NCBI RefSeq assembly: GCF_002305895.1
Contig: NZ_CP022203.1
Location: 248,001-312,000 of the forward strand
Length of the DNA: 64,000 nt
Origin: Corallococcus macrosporus DSM 14697
GTDB lineage: Bacteria; Myxococcota; Myxococcia; Myxococcales; Myxococcaceae
Reading direction: 5' to 3'
Positions 49,572 to 59,100 of the stretch are shown here, piece after piece (position 1 is the stretch's first letter; each line of letters opens with the position of its first letter). The translations under genes and the position numbers were made by a program. The notes beneath the pieces were generated by a model. That model saw nothing but the letters and a program-made list of their open reading frames with translations. It ran no database searches and was not told the origin of the DNA.

Positions 49572-50359
49572 CATCCCCCCACCGGACCCCGGATTGGTTG
49601 CTGGAACGCATCGCCCTGGGTGAGCTGCCGCCCGGAGAGCTGGCCGCCGCCCGCGCCCGGCTGGCCGAGGAGCCCGACGGCCTGGCCCGGCTCGCCGCCC
49701 TGGAGGCCGATTCGCGCGCCACGCTGGAGACGCTGCCCCCGGCGCGGGTGGCCCGCGAGGTGGAGGCCCGCGCGGCCCGGCCGGACGCGGCCCGCCCTTT
49801 CTTCCGCCGGTCGCCCGCGTGGGGCCTGGTGCCGGCGCTGGCCGTGGCGGCCCTCTTCGTGGTGCTCCGTCCCTCCGGGCAGGTGGAGACCGGGGTCGCC
49901 CCGGGCAACGGCCCGGAGGTGACGCGCATCAAGGGGCTCGCCCCTCGGCTCGTCGTCCACCGGCAGGCCGCCGCCGCCCGGCCGGAGCGCCTGGCCGACG
50001 GCGCCGCCGCCGCCGCGGGTGACGTGGTGCAGGTGGGCTACGTCGCCGCGGGCCGGGAGTACGGCGTCATCGTCTCCCTGGATGGCAACGGCGCCGTCAC
50101 GCTGCACGCCCCGGAAGAGGGGGCCCAGGCCATGCCCCTGGCGCCGTCGGGGACGCACGCGCTCCCCCGGGCCTATGAGCTGGATGACGCGCCCTACTTC
50201 GAGCGCTTCATCTTCGTCTCCGCTCACGCCCCCTTCGACGTGGCGGTGGTGCTGGCCGCCGCCCAGGCCCTGTCTGGAAAACCCGACGCTTCCTCGGCCC
50301 CTCTCGTCCTGCCCGGGAACTTGACGCAGGTGTCCCTCACGCTGGAAAAGCAGGAGTGA
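49568..50359 (+). CDS. ActD-like membrane protein, probable anti-sigma partner
   Basis: A 263-residue protein with a cytoplasmic helical N-terminus (about 1-75, starting with TPDWLLERIALGELPPGEL), one membrane helix (about 83-100, WGLVPALAVAALFVVL) and a beta-rich extracytoplasmic domain with DVVQVGYVAAGREYGVIVSL, similar to DUF4384. This layout is that of anti-sigma factors, although no zinc-binding HxxxCxxC motif is seen. Similar proteins in Myxococcus are called ActD-like after a protein of the act developmental operon. Overlap by 4 nt with both neighbours supports operon function. Confidence 0.8.
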   Translation: MTSPHRTPDWLLERIALGELPPGELAAARARLAEEPDGLARLAALEADSRATLETLPPARVAREVEARAARPDAARPFFRRSPAWGLVPALAVAALFVVLRPSGQVETGVAPGNGPEVTRIKGLAPRLVVHRQAAAARPERLADGAAAAAGDVVQVGYVAAGREYGVIVSLDGNGAVTLHAPEEGAQAMPLAPSGTHALPRAYELDDAPYFERFIFVSAHAPFDVAVVLAAAQALSGKPDASSAPLVLPGNLTQVSLTLEKQE

Positions 50360-50967
50360 TGAAATCCTTTGCGCTCCTCGCGTTCGGGCTGTGGGCGGGG
50401 GCGGCCTCCGCCGACTCCCGGTACGCGCCGCGTCTCTCGCTGATGGGCGGGCAGGGCGCCTTCGCCCAGCAGGCGGGGGACGACCTCCCCGAGCCGTCCT
50501 CGCGAGGGCTGCGCCGGGGGTCCACGCACATGGAGTTCTGGGTGAGCGACATCCAGGTCTCCAACATGGGCGTGAAGCTGGGCGGCGGGCCCGTCTACTT
50601 CACGCTGATGGCGGGCCTGGAGCCGGGGCGTGACGCGCGCTTCAGCTTCGCGGCGGGCGTGGGCGGACACCTGACGCTCGCTCGCCGGCTCTGGGTGGAC
50701 CTGGACGTGACGGGCGGCGCCGTGCAGCCGGTGCGCAACCCGCTGGAGGGCGACGGCGGCAACGTGCTGGGGCAGGCCCGGCTGATGCTGGGCTTCCAGC
50801 TCATGTCGCGCCTGGCCGTGTTCGCCGGGCCCACCTACAACGCGTGGTTCGCCTGGGGGGAGTCGGACTTCGACGCCATCACCCGGCTGCCCTTCCGGGA
50901 GAGCAACCCGGAGCCGGATCAACGCCTCCAGCACTGGCCCGGCATCCAGGTGGGCCTCCACATCTAG
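50359..50967 (+). CDS. Predicted outer-membrane beta-barrel-like protein
   Basis: The ATG at 50359 overlaps the stop of the preceding gene and follows CAGGAG. The 202-residue protein has a signal peptide (ending WAGAASADS) and alternating beta strands: GVKLGGGPVYFTLMAGLEPG, RFSFAAGVGGHLTLARRLWV, ARLMLGFQLMSRLAVFAGPT and a final GIQVGLHI. This suggests a small barrel or OmpA-like porin fold. It is the third gene of the sigma/ActD-like operon and may be the envelope component that the pair monitors. Confidence 0.82.
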   Translation: MKSFALLAFGLWAGAASADSRYAPRLSLMGGQGAFAQQAGDDLPEPSSRGLRRGSTHMEFWVSDIQVSNMGVKLGGGPVYFTLMAGLEPGRDARFSFAAGVGGHLTLARRLWVDLDVTGGAVQPVRNPLEGDGGNVLGQARLMLGFQLMSRLAVFAGPTYNAWFAWGESDFDAITRLPFRESNPEPDQRLQHWPGIQVGLHI

Positions 50968-50991
50968 CGAGACCCACCCGGGAGGGAGACG

Positions 50992-51486
50992 TCAGTTCTC
51001 CACCTTGCTGGCGCGCAGGACGGTGGCCGCGCCCGCGGGGCCCGCGTTGGGCCGCGTCTCCAGGGTGCCCTGCACCCGCAGGCCCTGGCCGTCCAGCGTC
51101 TTGCGGATCAACGCCTCTGTCTGCTCGTCCGAGCCCTTCGTCACCGCGGACAGCTCCAGCTCGTGCACCGGGATGGGCTCCGCGTCCGGCTTGTCCACGG
51201 GGAAGGCGTTGTAGGTGGGGCAGGGCGGGGCGAAGCAGCGCACGCCGCTGTCCTTGACGATGTAGACGGCGCTCTCACCCGGCTTGGACTCGGAATCGTT
51301 GGTGGGCGGTGGGGTCATGGTCGGCGTTCCGTTCTCACTGTCCTGGGGCGCGGCCTGGGGGGCCGGCGCCGTGGAGGGGGTTCCATTCTCGCTCGTCGGC
51401 GGCGAGGCCGTGGCGGCGGGCGGCTTGCTACACCCCGAGGCGAAGCCAAGGACCAGGGCGGCGACCACCAGCGAGCGGCTGTTCAT
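50992..51486 (-). CDS. Lipoprotein with DUF6748-like domain
   Basis: The ATG at 51486 starts MNSRSLVVAALVLGFASGCSK, a lipoprotein signal; the frame is open upstream without similarity. A Pro/Thr/Asn-rich linker (about 22-70, with the repeated ENGTP motif) leads to a C-terminal domain starting YIVKDSGVRCFAPPCPTYNA, in which the RCFAPPCP motif with two Cys is typical of the DUF6748 domain found in many myxobacterial lipoproteins. Length 164 residues. Function is unknown. The gene is convergent with the barrel-like gene. Confidence 0.82.
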   Translation of the reverse strand: MNSRSLVVAALVLGFASGCSKPPAATASPPTSENGTPSTAPAPQAAPQDSENGTPTMTPPPTNDSESKPGESAVYIVKDSGVRCFAPPCPTYNAFPVDKPDAEPIPVHELELSAVTKGSDEQTEALIRKTLDGQGLRVQGTLETRPNAGPAGAATVLRASKVEN

Positions 51487-51708
51487 GAGGGGCTCCAGGG
51501 GAGGAAAGAGGCGCCAGTGTGCTCCGGCTCGCCGCGCGGGGCCAGTCCGCTGGGGGAATTGGTGACTGGCGGTCATTTGCAGGGGCGCCAGGGCGCGGAC
51601 ATTGATGGCGCGGAGGTGCTCCGGGTTCGTTGACGGACTGGAGTGCAGGGGCTACATCCGGCCTGCATGATCGGCCTTCCGGGCCGAGACCTGTAAGGAC
51701 GCCCTCCG

Positions 51709-52815
51709 ATGGAATTCCGCATCGCCGCCGACGAGCTGAAGAAGGCCCTCTACCGCGCCCAGGGCATCGTGGAGCGCAAGACGACGATGCCCATCCTGGC
51801 GAACGTGCTCGTCAACGCGAACAAGGGCGGCATCACCGTCACCGCGTTCGACCTGGACATCGGCGTCGTGTCGGAGCACCCGGCGGAGGTCATCAAGACG
51901 GGCGCCGTCACGCTGAGCGCCAAGTACGTCTTCGACATCGTCCAGAACCTCCCGGACGCGCAGGTCACGCTGAAGAAGCTGGCCAACAACTACGTGGACA
52001 TCTCCAGCGGCTCCGCCCACTTCAAGATCGTGGGCATGGCGGCCGAGGAGTACCCCAAGCTGCCCAAGGAGGAGAACGCGCCCCTGGTGCAGGTGGGGGG
52101 CAACACGCTGCTGGAGATGATCAAGAAGACGCAGTTCGCCATCTCCACGGATGAGACGCGCTACATCCTCAACGGCGTCTTCTTCGAGCCCCAGTCCACC
52201 GGCAAGGTCCGCATGGTGGCCACCGACGGTCACCGGCTGGCGCTGGTGGAGCGCGAGCTGCCGGGTGACTTCAAGCTCAAGAGCGGCGTCATCATCCCCC
52301 GCAAGGGCTTGATGGAGCTCAAGCGCCTGCTGGACGAGGCGCCGGACGCGGAGTGCCACCTGGGCTTCGCGGAGAACTCGGCGCTGTTCAAGAAGCCGGG
52401 CCTCACCATGGTGATGCGCCTCATCGACGGGCAGTTCCCGGAGTACCAGCGCGTCATCCCCAAGGAAGGGGAGAAGGTCGTCCTGGTGCCCAAGGTGCGC
52501 CTGCTGGAGGGCCTCAAGCGCATCGCCCTGCTGTCGGCGGACAAGAGCAACGCGGTCCGCATCGGCCTGGAGGAGAACCAGCTCGTCATCACCGCGAGCA
52601 ACCCGGACCTGGGCGAGGCCAAGGACGTGCTGGAGCTGGCCTACCGGGGCAACGGCGTCGTCATCGGCTTCAACGCGCGCTACCTGATGGACGTGCTCGC
52701 CGTGACGGAGACGGACGAGGTCTCCTTCGAGCTGGGTGACGAGCACAGCCCGGGCGTGCTCCACGCCCCCGGCGACCGGAGCTTCACCGCCGTCGTGATG
52801 CCCATGCGCGTGTGA
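51709..52815 (+). CDS. dnaN: DNA polymerase III subunit beta (sliding clamp)
   Basis: The 368-residue protein shows the full three-domain beta clamp: MEFRIAADELKKALYRAQGI, ILANVLVNANKGGITVTAFD, KVRMVATDGHRLALVE (the conserved ATDGHRLA motif), LIDGQFPEYQRVIP (conserved GxFPdY) and the C-terminal VVMPMRV, which matches the usual xxMPMRL ending. It forms the ring that holds the replicase on DNA. Length is canonical. No dnaA, recF or gyrB is adjacent, so dnaN is not located at a typical origin cluster here. AAGGACGCCCTCCG precedes the ATG. Confidence 0.98.
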   Translation: MEFRIAADELKKALYRAQGIVERKTTMPILANVLVNANKGGITVTAFDLDIGVVSEHPAEVIKTGAVTLSAKYVFDIVQNLPDAQVTLKKLANNYVDISSGSAHFKIVGMAAEEYPKLPKEENAPLVQVGGNTLLEMIKKTQFAISTDETRYILNGVFFEPQSTGKVRMVATDGHRLALVERELPGDFKLKSGVIIPRKGLMELKRLLDEAPDAECHLGFAENSALFKKPGLTMVMRLIDGQFPEYQRVIPKEGEKVVLVPKVRLLEGLKRIALLSADKSNAVRIGLEENQLVITASNPDLGEAKDVLELAYRGNGVVIGFNARYLMDVLAVTETDEVSFELGDEHSPGVLHAPGDRSFTAVVMPMRV

Positions 52816-52914
52816 GGTGGCCGGGCCCGCTTCCGGGCCCGCACCGTTCACTCGTGACGCGACGGGCCCCCGGGGGGGCCTGACACCCGGCCGGTGCCTT
52901 CCTATGGTGAGGGC

Positions 52915-54258
52915 ATGGCCACGCACCCGGACAACCTGCGCGCCCGGCTGGAGGACCGCGCGGACCTCCTGGAGGCCACGCGCCTGCGCTACCGCGCCCT
53001 GCGCGGCATGCTGGCGTCCTTCTTCTGGAAGGAGCGGGTGCGCGCGCAGTTCGAGCTGCTGCTGGAGGTGGCGCGCACGCAGCCGGAGGTGGACGCCACC
53101 CTGGCCTCGCTGAAGCGCCGCGCCGCCGCGGAGGGCTGGCCGGAGCGCGCCGCGCCCGTGAAGCTGATGCGCGAGGTGGAGCGCCTGCGGGACGCCGTGG
53201 CGCGCGCGGCCTTCAAGCGGCTGCCCGAGGAGGGCCGGCCCGCGACGCTGGGCGAGGCGCTGCTGAAGCTGGAAGAGACGGTGCTGGAGGCGGGCCCGCT
53301 GCTGGGGCGGCACATCTGGGCGCGGGCGGTGGAGCTGCTGCCGCGCAACCTGCCGGAGCTGCGCGCCGCGTGCGCCGCCGCGGAGGTGTTCGAACACGTC
53401 TTCAAGCGGCCGGCGCCGCAGGGCGTGCTGCCCTTCACGGTGGAGGAGGCCCAGGCGCTCCAGCGGGCCCTGCCGCTGGCGGAGACCGCGCTGGCGGCGC
53501 TGTGGCGGCGGCTGGAGCACTTCGACACGCGGGGGCAGGTGAAGGGCTTCCTGCAGGCCCGCGTCTCGCGCGCGCCGCAGCGGGCGCCTCGGAGTGGACC
53601 GGAGCTGCTGCTGCACGCGGCCTTCTGGCGGGGCGTGGCGTGGGCGCGGCTGCGGGCGGTGCTGGAGGCGCGGTTGGAGCCGGTGGTGCCCACGGACGCC
53701 GAGGTGCCGGCGCTGCTGGTGTGGCTGGCGACGCGTGAGGGGCGCCTCGAGCCACCTGGCGCCGGAACGGGCTTGCCCGTGCCCGAGTCGCCTGGGCTGG
53801 CCCCCCCCGGGAAGGCGCTCGGGGGCGACGATGCGTGGGCAGGCTGGCCCGCGGGACATGCGAGCGCCACCCAGCTGGGCCTGGATGGGGAGGCGCGGCT
53901 CCCGGCTTGCGAGGCGTTTGGTGAGGGACGTGCCGGGCTCTTCGAGCTGGCCGCGCGGCTGGGGGCACTGTCGCGCGAGCGCCCCGTGGGCACCTGGGAC
54001 GAAGAGGCGGCGTGGGCGCGACTGTGGAACGCGGCGCAGCGGGCCCGGGGCGAACAGGGCGAGGACGTGACGCGGCTGAGGGACACGCTGCGGCTGTTCA
54101 TCCTCCTGCGCGGCCAGGGCCAGACGCCCGCGCGCCTGTTCTCGCCCGAGCGGGCGCGGGTGCCCACGGCGGACGCGGGGGCCGACGCGGGCCTGGAGGG
54201 GATGGACCTGCCCGCGCTGGTGCACGCGGCCCGCGCGGCGGCGTGGCGCGGGCGGTAG
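52915..54258 (+). CDS. Helical protein of unknown function
   Basis: I choose ATG 52915 (447 residues), with GGTGAGGGC upstream; the track of homology-like sequence starts MATHPDNLRARLEDRADLLE. The protein is rich in Ala, Leu and Arg, mostly helical and without signal or membrane helix. The first ~230 residues form long helices (LMREVERLRDAVARAAFKRL); the central part (about 280-330) is Gly/Pro-rich with lower GC3; the C-terminal third is helical again. I do not recognise a family. It follows dnaN by 100 nt on the same strand and may be in the same transcript. Confidence 0.7.
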   Translation: MATHPDNLRARLEDRADLLEATRLRYRALRGMLASFFWKERVRAQFELLLEVARTQPEVDATLASLKRRAAAEGWPERAAPVKLMREVERLRDAVARAAFKRLPEEGRPATLGEALLKLEETVLEAGPLLGRHIWARAVELLPRNLPELRAACAAAEVFEHVFKRPAPQGVLPFTVEEAQALQRALPLAETALAALWRRLEHFDTRGQVKGFLQARVSRAPQRAPRSGPELLLHAAFWRGVAWARLRAVLEARLEPVVPTDAEVPALLVWLATREGRLEPPGAGTGLPVPESPGLAPPGKALGGDDAWAGWPAGHASATQLGLDGEARLPACEAFGEGRAGLFELAARLGALSRERPVGTWDEEAAWARLWNAAQRARGEQGEDVTRLRDTLRLFILLRGQGQTPARLFSPERARVPTADAGADAGLEGMDLPALVHAARAAAWRGR

Positions 54259-54280
54259 GTGACACGCCCGCGCGCCGGCG

Positions 54281-56176
54281 TCAGCGCGTCTGGCAGGTGA
54301 AGCGCACGCGCTGAACGCCTTCCATCATCTCCAGCGCGAACTGCGCCGACGTGAAGGTGGAGGCGCCCAGCTTCTGCTGGAAGGCTCGAGCCAGCGTCTG
54401 GATGTCGAGCACCCCCAGCTCCGCGGCCTGCCACGGCACGCGCAGCGTGTCCGTCAGCTCTTCACCCGTGCTCAGGCTCCGCAGGTGCTTGTAGCTGTCC
54501 GCGGGGGTCTGGTCGGGGACGTCCACGCCGAAGTGCAGCGTCTCCGGCTTGAGGTGGATGTCCACCGTCTCGGCGACGCCGTCGAAGAGGCACAGCAGCA
54601 CGTTGGGGGAGAGCCGCTCCATGCGCAGCATCGTCAGGGCCTTGTCCGCGGGGCCATCCGCGCCAATGTCATCCACCACGCTGCTGAAGGCATCCACGCG
54701 CAAGCCCTGCCATCCGGAGACCACGGCCGAGCGCAACAGCAGGCCGCTGAGCGGCTTCTCCGGCGTGGCGGCGGGGTTGTCCGCGTCCTGCTCCAGATGG
54801 GCGTCCGTCACCCGGCCGATGCTGAAGGCGCCGTCCTGGAGGCACTGCACCCAGAGCGGGTCCACCCGGAAGAAGCGGATGGACTCCACCGGGAGCATGC
54901 GCTCGTCGGGCACCAGGTAGTCGAAGGGGATGCCCTCGAGCCGCGCCAGGCCGTCGAACCAGGTCTGGACGGCGCCGGGCATGTCCGTGCTCACGCGCTT
55001 GGCCAGCCGTGGCAGGTGGCGCGCCTGGGCCGCCTGGGCCTGCTGAATCTGGTGCTGGGAGCGGCTGCGCTTCCAGTTGAACAGGGCCAGCGACACGCTC
55101 GTGTTCCGCAGCGTGAGCATGCGCCCCAGCTCCCACGCCGCGGCATAGGCCGTGTCGAACATGCCCGTCTCGCGGCTGTAGCGCACCAGGGCGTCCGCGC
55201 CATGGACGGGCAGCGTCAGCGCGTCCGTGGGCGCGCCGGGCCGGAAGGGGCCGTGGTACCAGGACACCGTGCGGTCGCCCTCGCGCATCAGGTGGGGCAG
55301 CGGCACCTGGCCGGTGGCCAGCAGCGCGTTGGCGTCCGCGCTGGGGCTGTCCGGCAGCCGCAGCGTGCCCCCGCCCGTCCGGTCCAGGTGCTTGAGCAAG
55401 GCGGTGAAGCTCTGCTGCTCACCCACGCACGAGAAGCTCCAGCGCTTCAGGCACACCAAGCGGATGGGCTCGTCGTCCCCCGCGCCCTGGAAGTCGAAGC
55501 CGTCGCCGTCCCGCGCGTAGCGGTCCTCGACGGAGACGAGGTAGGCCGTGCTCCGGCCGCCATTCTGGGGGAGGCGGTTGCAGAGGAGGGTCGCGACCTC
55601 CGGACCCACGGAGTGCCCCTGGTCGTCCTTGGGCTGGCGCACATGGGCGAGCAGCTTCACGCCCTGCTTCGAAGGAAGGAGGCTCGCCAGCAGCCGCTTC
55701 TTCACGTCAATCACCTGCACGGAGTCCGTGTCCTGCTGGCCGGGCTCGAGCTCGAGCTTGGGGAAGCGCGGCGTGCCCTGGAGCTGGCCCAGTGTGAGCG
55801 TTTGCAGCTTGGGCACCTCGTCGGCGCTGGCGAAGTCCGAATCCCGCAGGAGGAGCAGCACCAGCCAGGGCGCGTCCCGGCTGTGCGTGTCCGCCGTCCG
55901 CTCCCAGGGCAGCGTGCTGCGAGTGAAGGAGATGTGCGGCAGCACGTTCAGGTGGTCACCGAGGCTGCCCTCCGCGGGGAAGACGGCGGCCACGTCCTGC
56001 GCGGCGAGCGGCGTGAAGCGCTCACCCACGACGGCGAAGGCGGCCTCGCGGGAGTAGGTCGTCTTGGGGATCTTCCCGCTGGTGGTGGAGACGTCCTGCT
56101 CGACGCGGATGCGGTAGACGCCGCTCTCCAGCGCCGGCTGGTGGTACTGGATGAATTCGACCTGGGACGGGGGCAT
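54281..56176 (-). CDS. Large protein of unknown function in the DUF6603 cluster
   Basis: The ATG at 56176 has GGAG 10 nt upstream and gives 631 residues without signal or membrane helix. The N-terminal third contains AAVFPAEGSLGDHLNVLPHI followed by SFTRSTLPWER and DAPWLVLLLLRDSDF, a combination that looks conserved rather than random. The middle has KVRLL-like and RLLASLLPSKQGVKLLAHVR segments and the C-terminal third has YHGPFRPGAP and DIQTLARAFQQKLGASTFTS. I cannot name a family. The gene starts 20 nt after the DUF6603-like gene on the same strand, so it is certainly part of that operon. Confidence 0.8.
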   Translation of the reverse strand: MPPSQVEFIQYHQPALESGVYRIRVEQDVSTTSGKIPKTTYSREAAFAVVGERFTPLAAQDVAAVFPAEGSLGDHLNVLPHISFTRSTLPWERTADTHSRDAPWLVLLLLRDSDFASADEVPKLQTLTLGQLQGTPRFPKLELEPGQQDTDSVQVIDVKKRLLASLLPSKQGVKLLAHVRQPKDDQGHSVGPEVATLLCNRLPQNGGRSTAYLVSVEDRYARDGDGFDFQGAGDDEPIRLVCLKRWSFSCVGEQQSFTALLKHLDRTGGGTLRLPDSPSADANALLATGQVPLPHLMREGDRTVSWYHGPFRPGAPTDALTLPVHGADALVRYSRETGMFDTAYAAAWELGRMLTLRNTSVSLALFNWKRSRSQHQIQQAQAAQARHLPRLAKRVSTDMPGAVQTWFDGLARLEGIPFDYLVPDERMLPVESIRFFRVDPLWVQCLQDGAFSIGRVTDAHLEQDADNPAATPEKPLSGLLLRSAVVSGWQGLRVDAFSSVVDDIGADGPADKALTMLRMERLSPNVLLCLFDGVAETVDIHLKPETLHFGVDVPDQTPADSYKHLRSLSTGEELTDTLRVPWQAAELGVLDIQTLARAFQQKLGASTFTSAQFALEMMEGVQRVRFTCQTR

Positions 56177-56196
56177 GGTGCTTTCTCTCCTGGGGC

Positions 56197-59100
56197 TCAC
56201 TGCACCTGCGGGGCGATGACGAAGGACTGGGCGACGCCGCTCGCGTCGAGCTGGACGTCGCGGTCCGGCTGGAAGCCGAGCGCTTCCAGGAGCTGATTTC
56301 TGCGCGTGTTCGACGCCAGCGTCTGGGTGATGGCGGTCCGGCTCTCGGCGTCGCCGTTCACGCCGGGCTGGAAGGCGGGGACGCCCGACCAGGCATAGGC
56401 GTCCGGCACCTGCTCCGTTTCATAGCGGAGCATCCGGGTAGGGATGGCGGCCGTCTCCCTCGCGGCGGGCGGCTTCGTGGGCTGGATGCGGTAGCCGCTC
56501 AGCGGGTTCTTGCCGGTGCTCGGGTCGGCGGTGAAGCGGGGCTCATCCGGGCGAGGGGGACGGAGCTGGTCCGGCTTGTTCGGGACGGTGTCGGGGGCTC
56601 CCCAGAGCGACGCGGGGGCCTTCTTCTGGAGGGGCGCGAACTGGAACGCGTCCTCCACGGAGACCTCTTCGCGCGTGATGGTGATGCGCTGGGTCGTCTG
56701 GAGGTCGTCCGCCGGCACCGCCATGGTGCGGACGCCGAAGTCGCGGAACGCGCCGTCCGTGTCGAGGGAGGTCGAGCCCGCGAAGGCCTGCTTCGATGGG
56801 AAGAACGCGCCGGTGGCGAGCTCGAACTGCTTCGGATTCACCACCCACAGCGGCTGGCCCTCGAAGTCCACCTGCCGCGACAGGCCGCTGGACAGCGTGA
56901 TGCTGGTGCGGTCCTCCTCCTTGGGTGGAAGGAAGGACTGCTGGAAGCCGCTCCAGTCGAGCGCCTGCGGCCCGCGGGAGGCGGAGTCACCGAAGGCGAC
57001 GGTGATGTGGACGCAGACGACGTGGATGCGCGCCTTGCCCCCGAAGTCCGGGCCCCAGAGGTGGACGTCCACATTCACATCCACCGGACCGAGGATGCCC
57101 ACGCTGGCGCGCACGTCCAGGCCGAGCTGGAGGTCGTAGGCGAAGGGCTTCCACGACATCAGGAAGTCCACGTTCGCCTTGATGGAAGCGTGGACGCTGC
57201 CCTTGTGGTAGCTCAGCTCCGCGTGGCCTCCGGCCATCAGCGCGTGTGAGCACAGGGCGAAGTAGCCGTCGCCCTTGAGCAGCGTGTTGCCGTCGATGCG
57301 CCAGTTGAGGCCCAGGCGAGGCACCTGCGGGTAGTGCGACGGCACCGGGAAGCGCGGGTGGTAGCCGCCCAGGGTGACGACGAAGTCCCCGGCATGGGCG
57401 CCAGCGAACCACGTGTAGAGCGCGAAGCCGCCCGTCAGGTGGCACGCGCGCGACAGCACGTAGGAGGACGGCGCCAGCTCGGCGATGACGCCGACGAAGC
57501 CCTCCTCCGGCGCGACGCGCGCCTCCAGCAGGAGCTGCACCTCGGCCAGCGGGTCCACCCGCTTCTCACCCGGCACGTCCTTGGGGACGACGAGGTCCGC
57601 CACGCCCAGCAGGTCCACCTCGAAGCGGTCACCCAGCTCCACGGTGAGCAGCGCGAAGCAGTTCAGCATCTCGAAGGAGCTGAACTTGAGCCCCACCGCG
57701 ATGAAGCCGGCGCCGGCGCGGGGCTGGATGTACGTGGACAGGCTGTCGAGCTGCTGGAGCAGCAGACCGGCCTGGTCCTTCGTCTTGCCGACGTCGGGCA
57801 GGTCGCCCTTGATGACCTGCTCCACCAGGGGGAAGGTGGCAATCTGGTCGACGGCCGGAATCGTCAGCGAGCGGTTGAAGCCGAAGCCCGCGGAGATGCC
57901 CTTCACCTCCAGGAAGGGCGGCCCGCCCAGGGGAACTTCGAGCGAGGCGTAGAGGAAGAGGGACGGGGCGCCGTGGTAGTCGGCGTACGCGCCGATGGCC
58001 TGGAGCGCCAGGGACGTGTCCTGGAGCCGCAGCGCCACGGCGGCGGCGCCGTTGTAGGTGTCGTACGTCCCTTCGTTGTCCGTCACTTCCTTGCGCAGCA
58101 GCGCGCCGCCGATCTCCACCGGGCCCTGGCTGAAGTCCAGGCTCAGCCCGTCCAGGTGGAACGTGGGGCTCAGCGCCGTCAGGGGAGAGCTGACGCCCAT
58201 CCCCGAGAGCCCCAGCGACAGGCCGGCGACGCTCATGGAGGCGTCCAGCAGGACCTCGACCTGCTTGTCCGCGTACTTCAGGCCCACGCGTTCGATGTGG
58301 ATGGGGCCGAAGGCCTTCTGCGTCTGGAACCACTTCACGGCGCCCGCCGTGCTGGCGAAGGTGCTGGGGCCGCCCTCGTCGGGGACGACCTGGCCGGTGT
58401 CCTTGTCGAGCTTGACGGGCAGGTCCAGTGACAGCTTCTTGTCGCCCAGGGTGAGCGTACCGTGGAACGACAGGCCCTGCGCCACGGGGGAGGGCAGCAG
58501 CGTCACCTTCTGCTGGGTGAAGAGCTCCGCCAGCGCCTTCATGTCGTCTTCGTCGAAGGCCTGCGAGGCGGCCTGGACCTGGTAGGCCAGGCGGACCTCC
58601 TGACCGGCCGGGATGAAGCCGCCCACAAGCGGCAGCTTCGCCAGGTTCAGCCCGCCGCCCAGGTCCACGCCGAAGAGCAGCTTGTACGGGCCCTGGGGCT
58701 GGACGGCGGCGAAGTGCGCGTCCGTGAGCTGCACCGTCATGCCGGCGGGGACGGCCTGGGCCAGGTCCGGGGAGACGCCGCCGAGCAGGTCCTTGAGGTC
58801 GCGCGACGCGCTGTCCGCGGCCTGGAAGCTGGAGAGCACCGTCTTGCCGAAGCGGTCGTGCTGGAGGTTCAGGTCGAACGCGAGCGTGCCCGCGCCGTCC
58901 ACGCCGAAGGCGAGCGAGACGGTGTGCGGCTGGCGCAGGTCCGCCACCGTCTTGAGGGCCTCCACGACGAGGCGCTTCTGGAACGTGGGGAGCTGCGTCT
59001 GGAACAGATGGGAGAGTTCCTGGAAGAGCGCGTCCGCGTCGAGCTTCGGCTTGCTGGAGCCGGAGGAAGACGACGCGGGCTGTCCGGTGAAGCGCCAGCT

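Noticed and set aside
51500-51708. A chromosomal origin next to dnaN
   Set aside because: No dnaA, recF or gyrB and no cluster of DnaA boxes (TTATCCACA-like) is visible around the gene.
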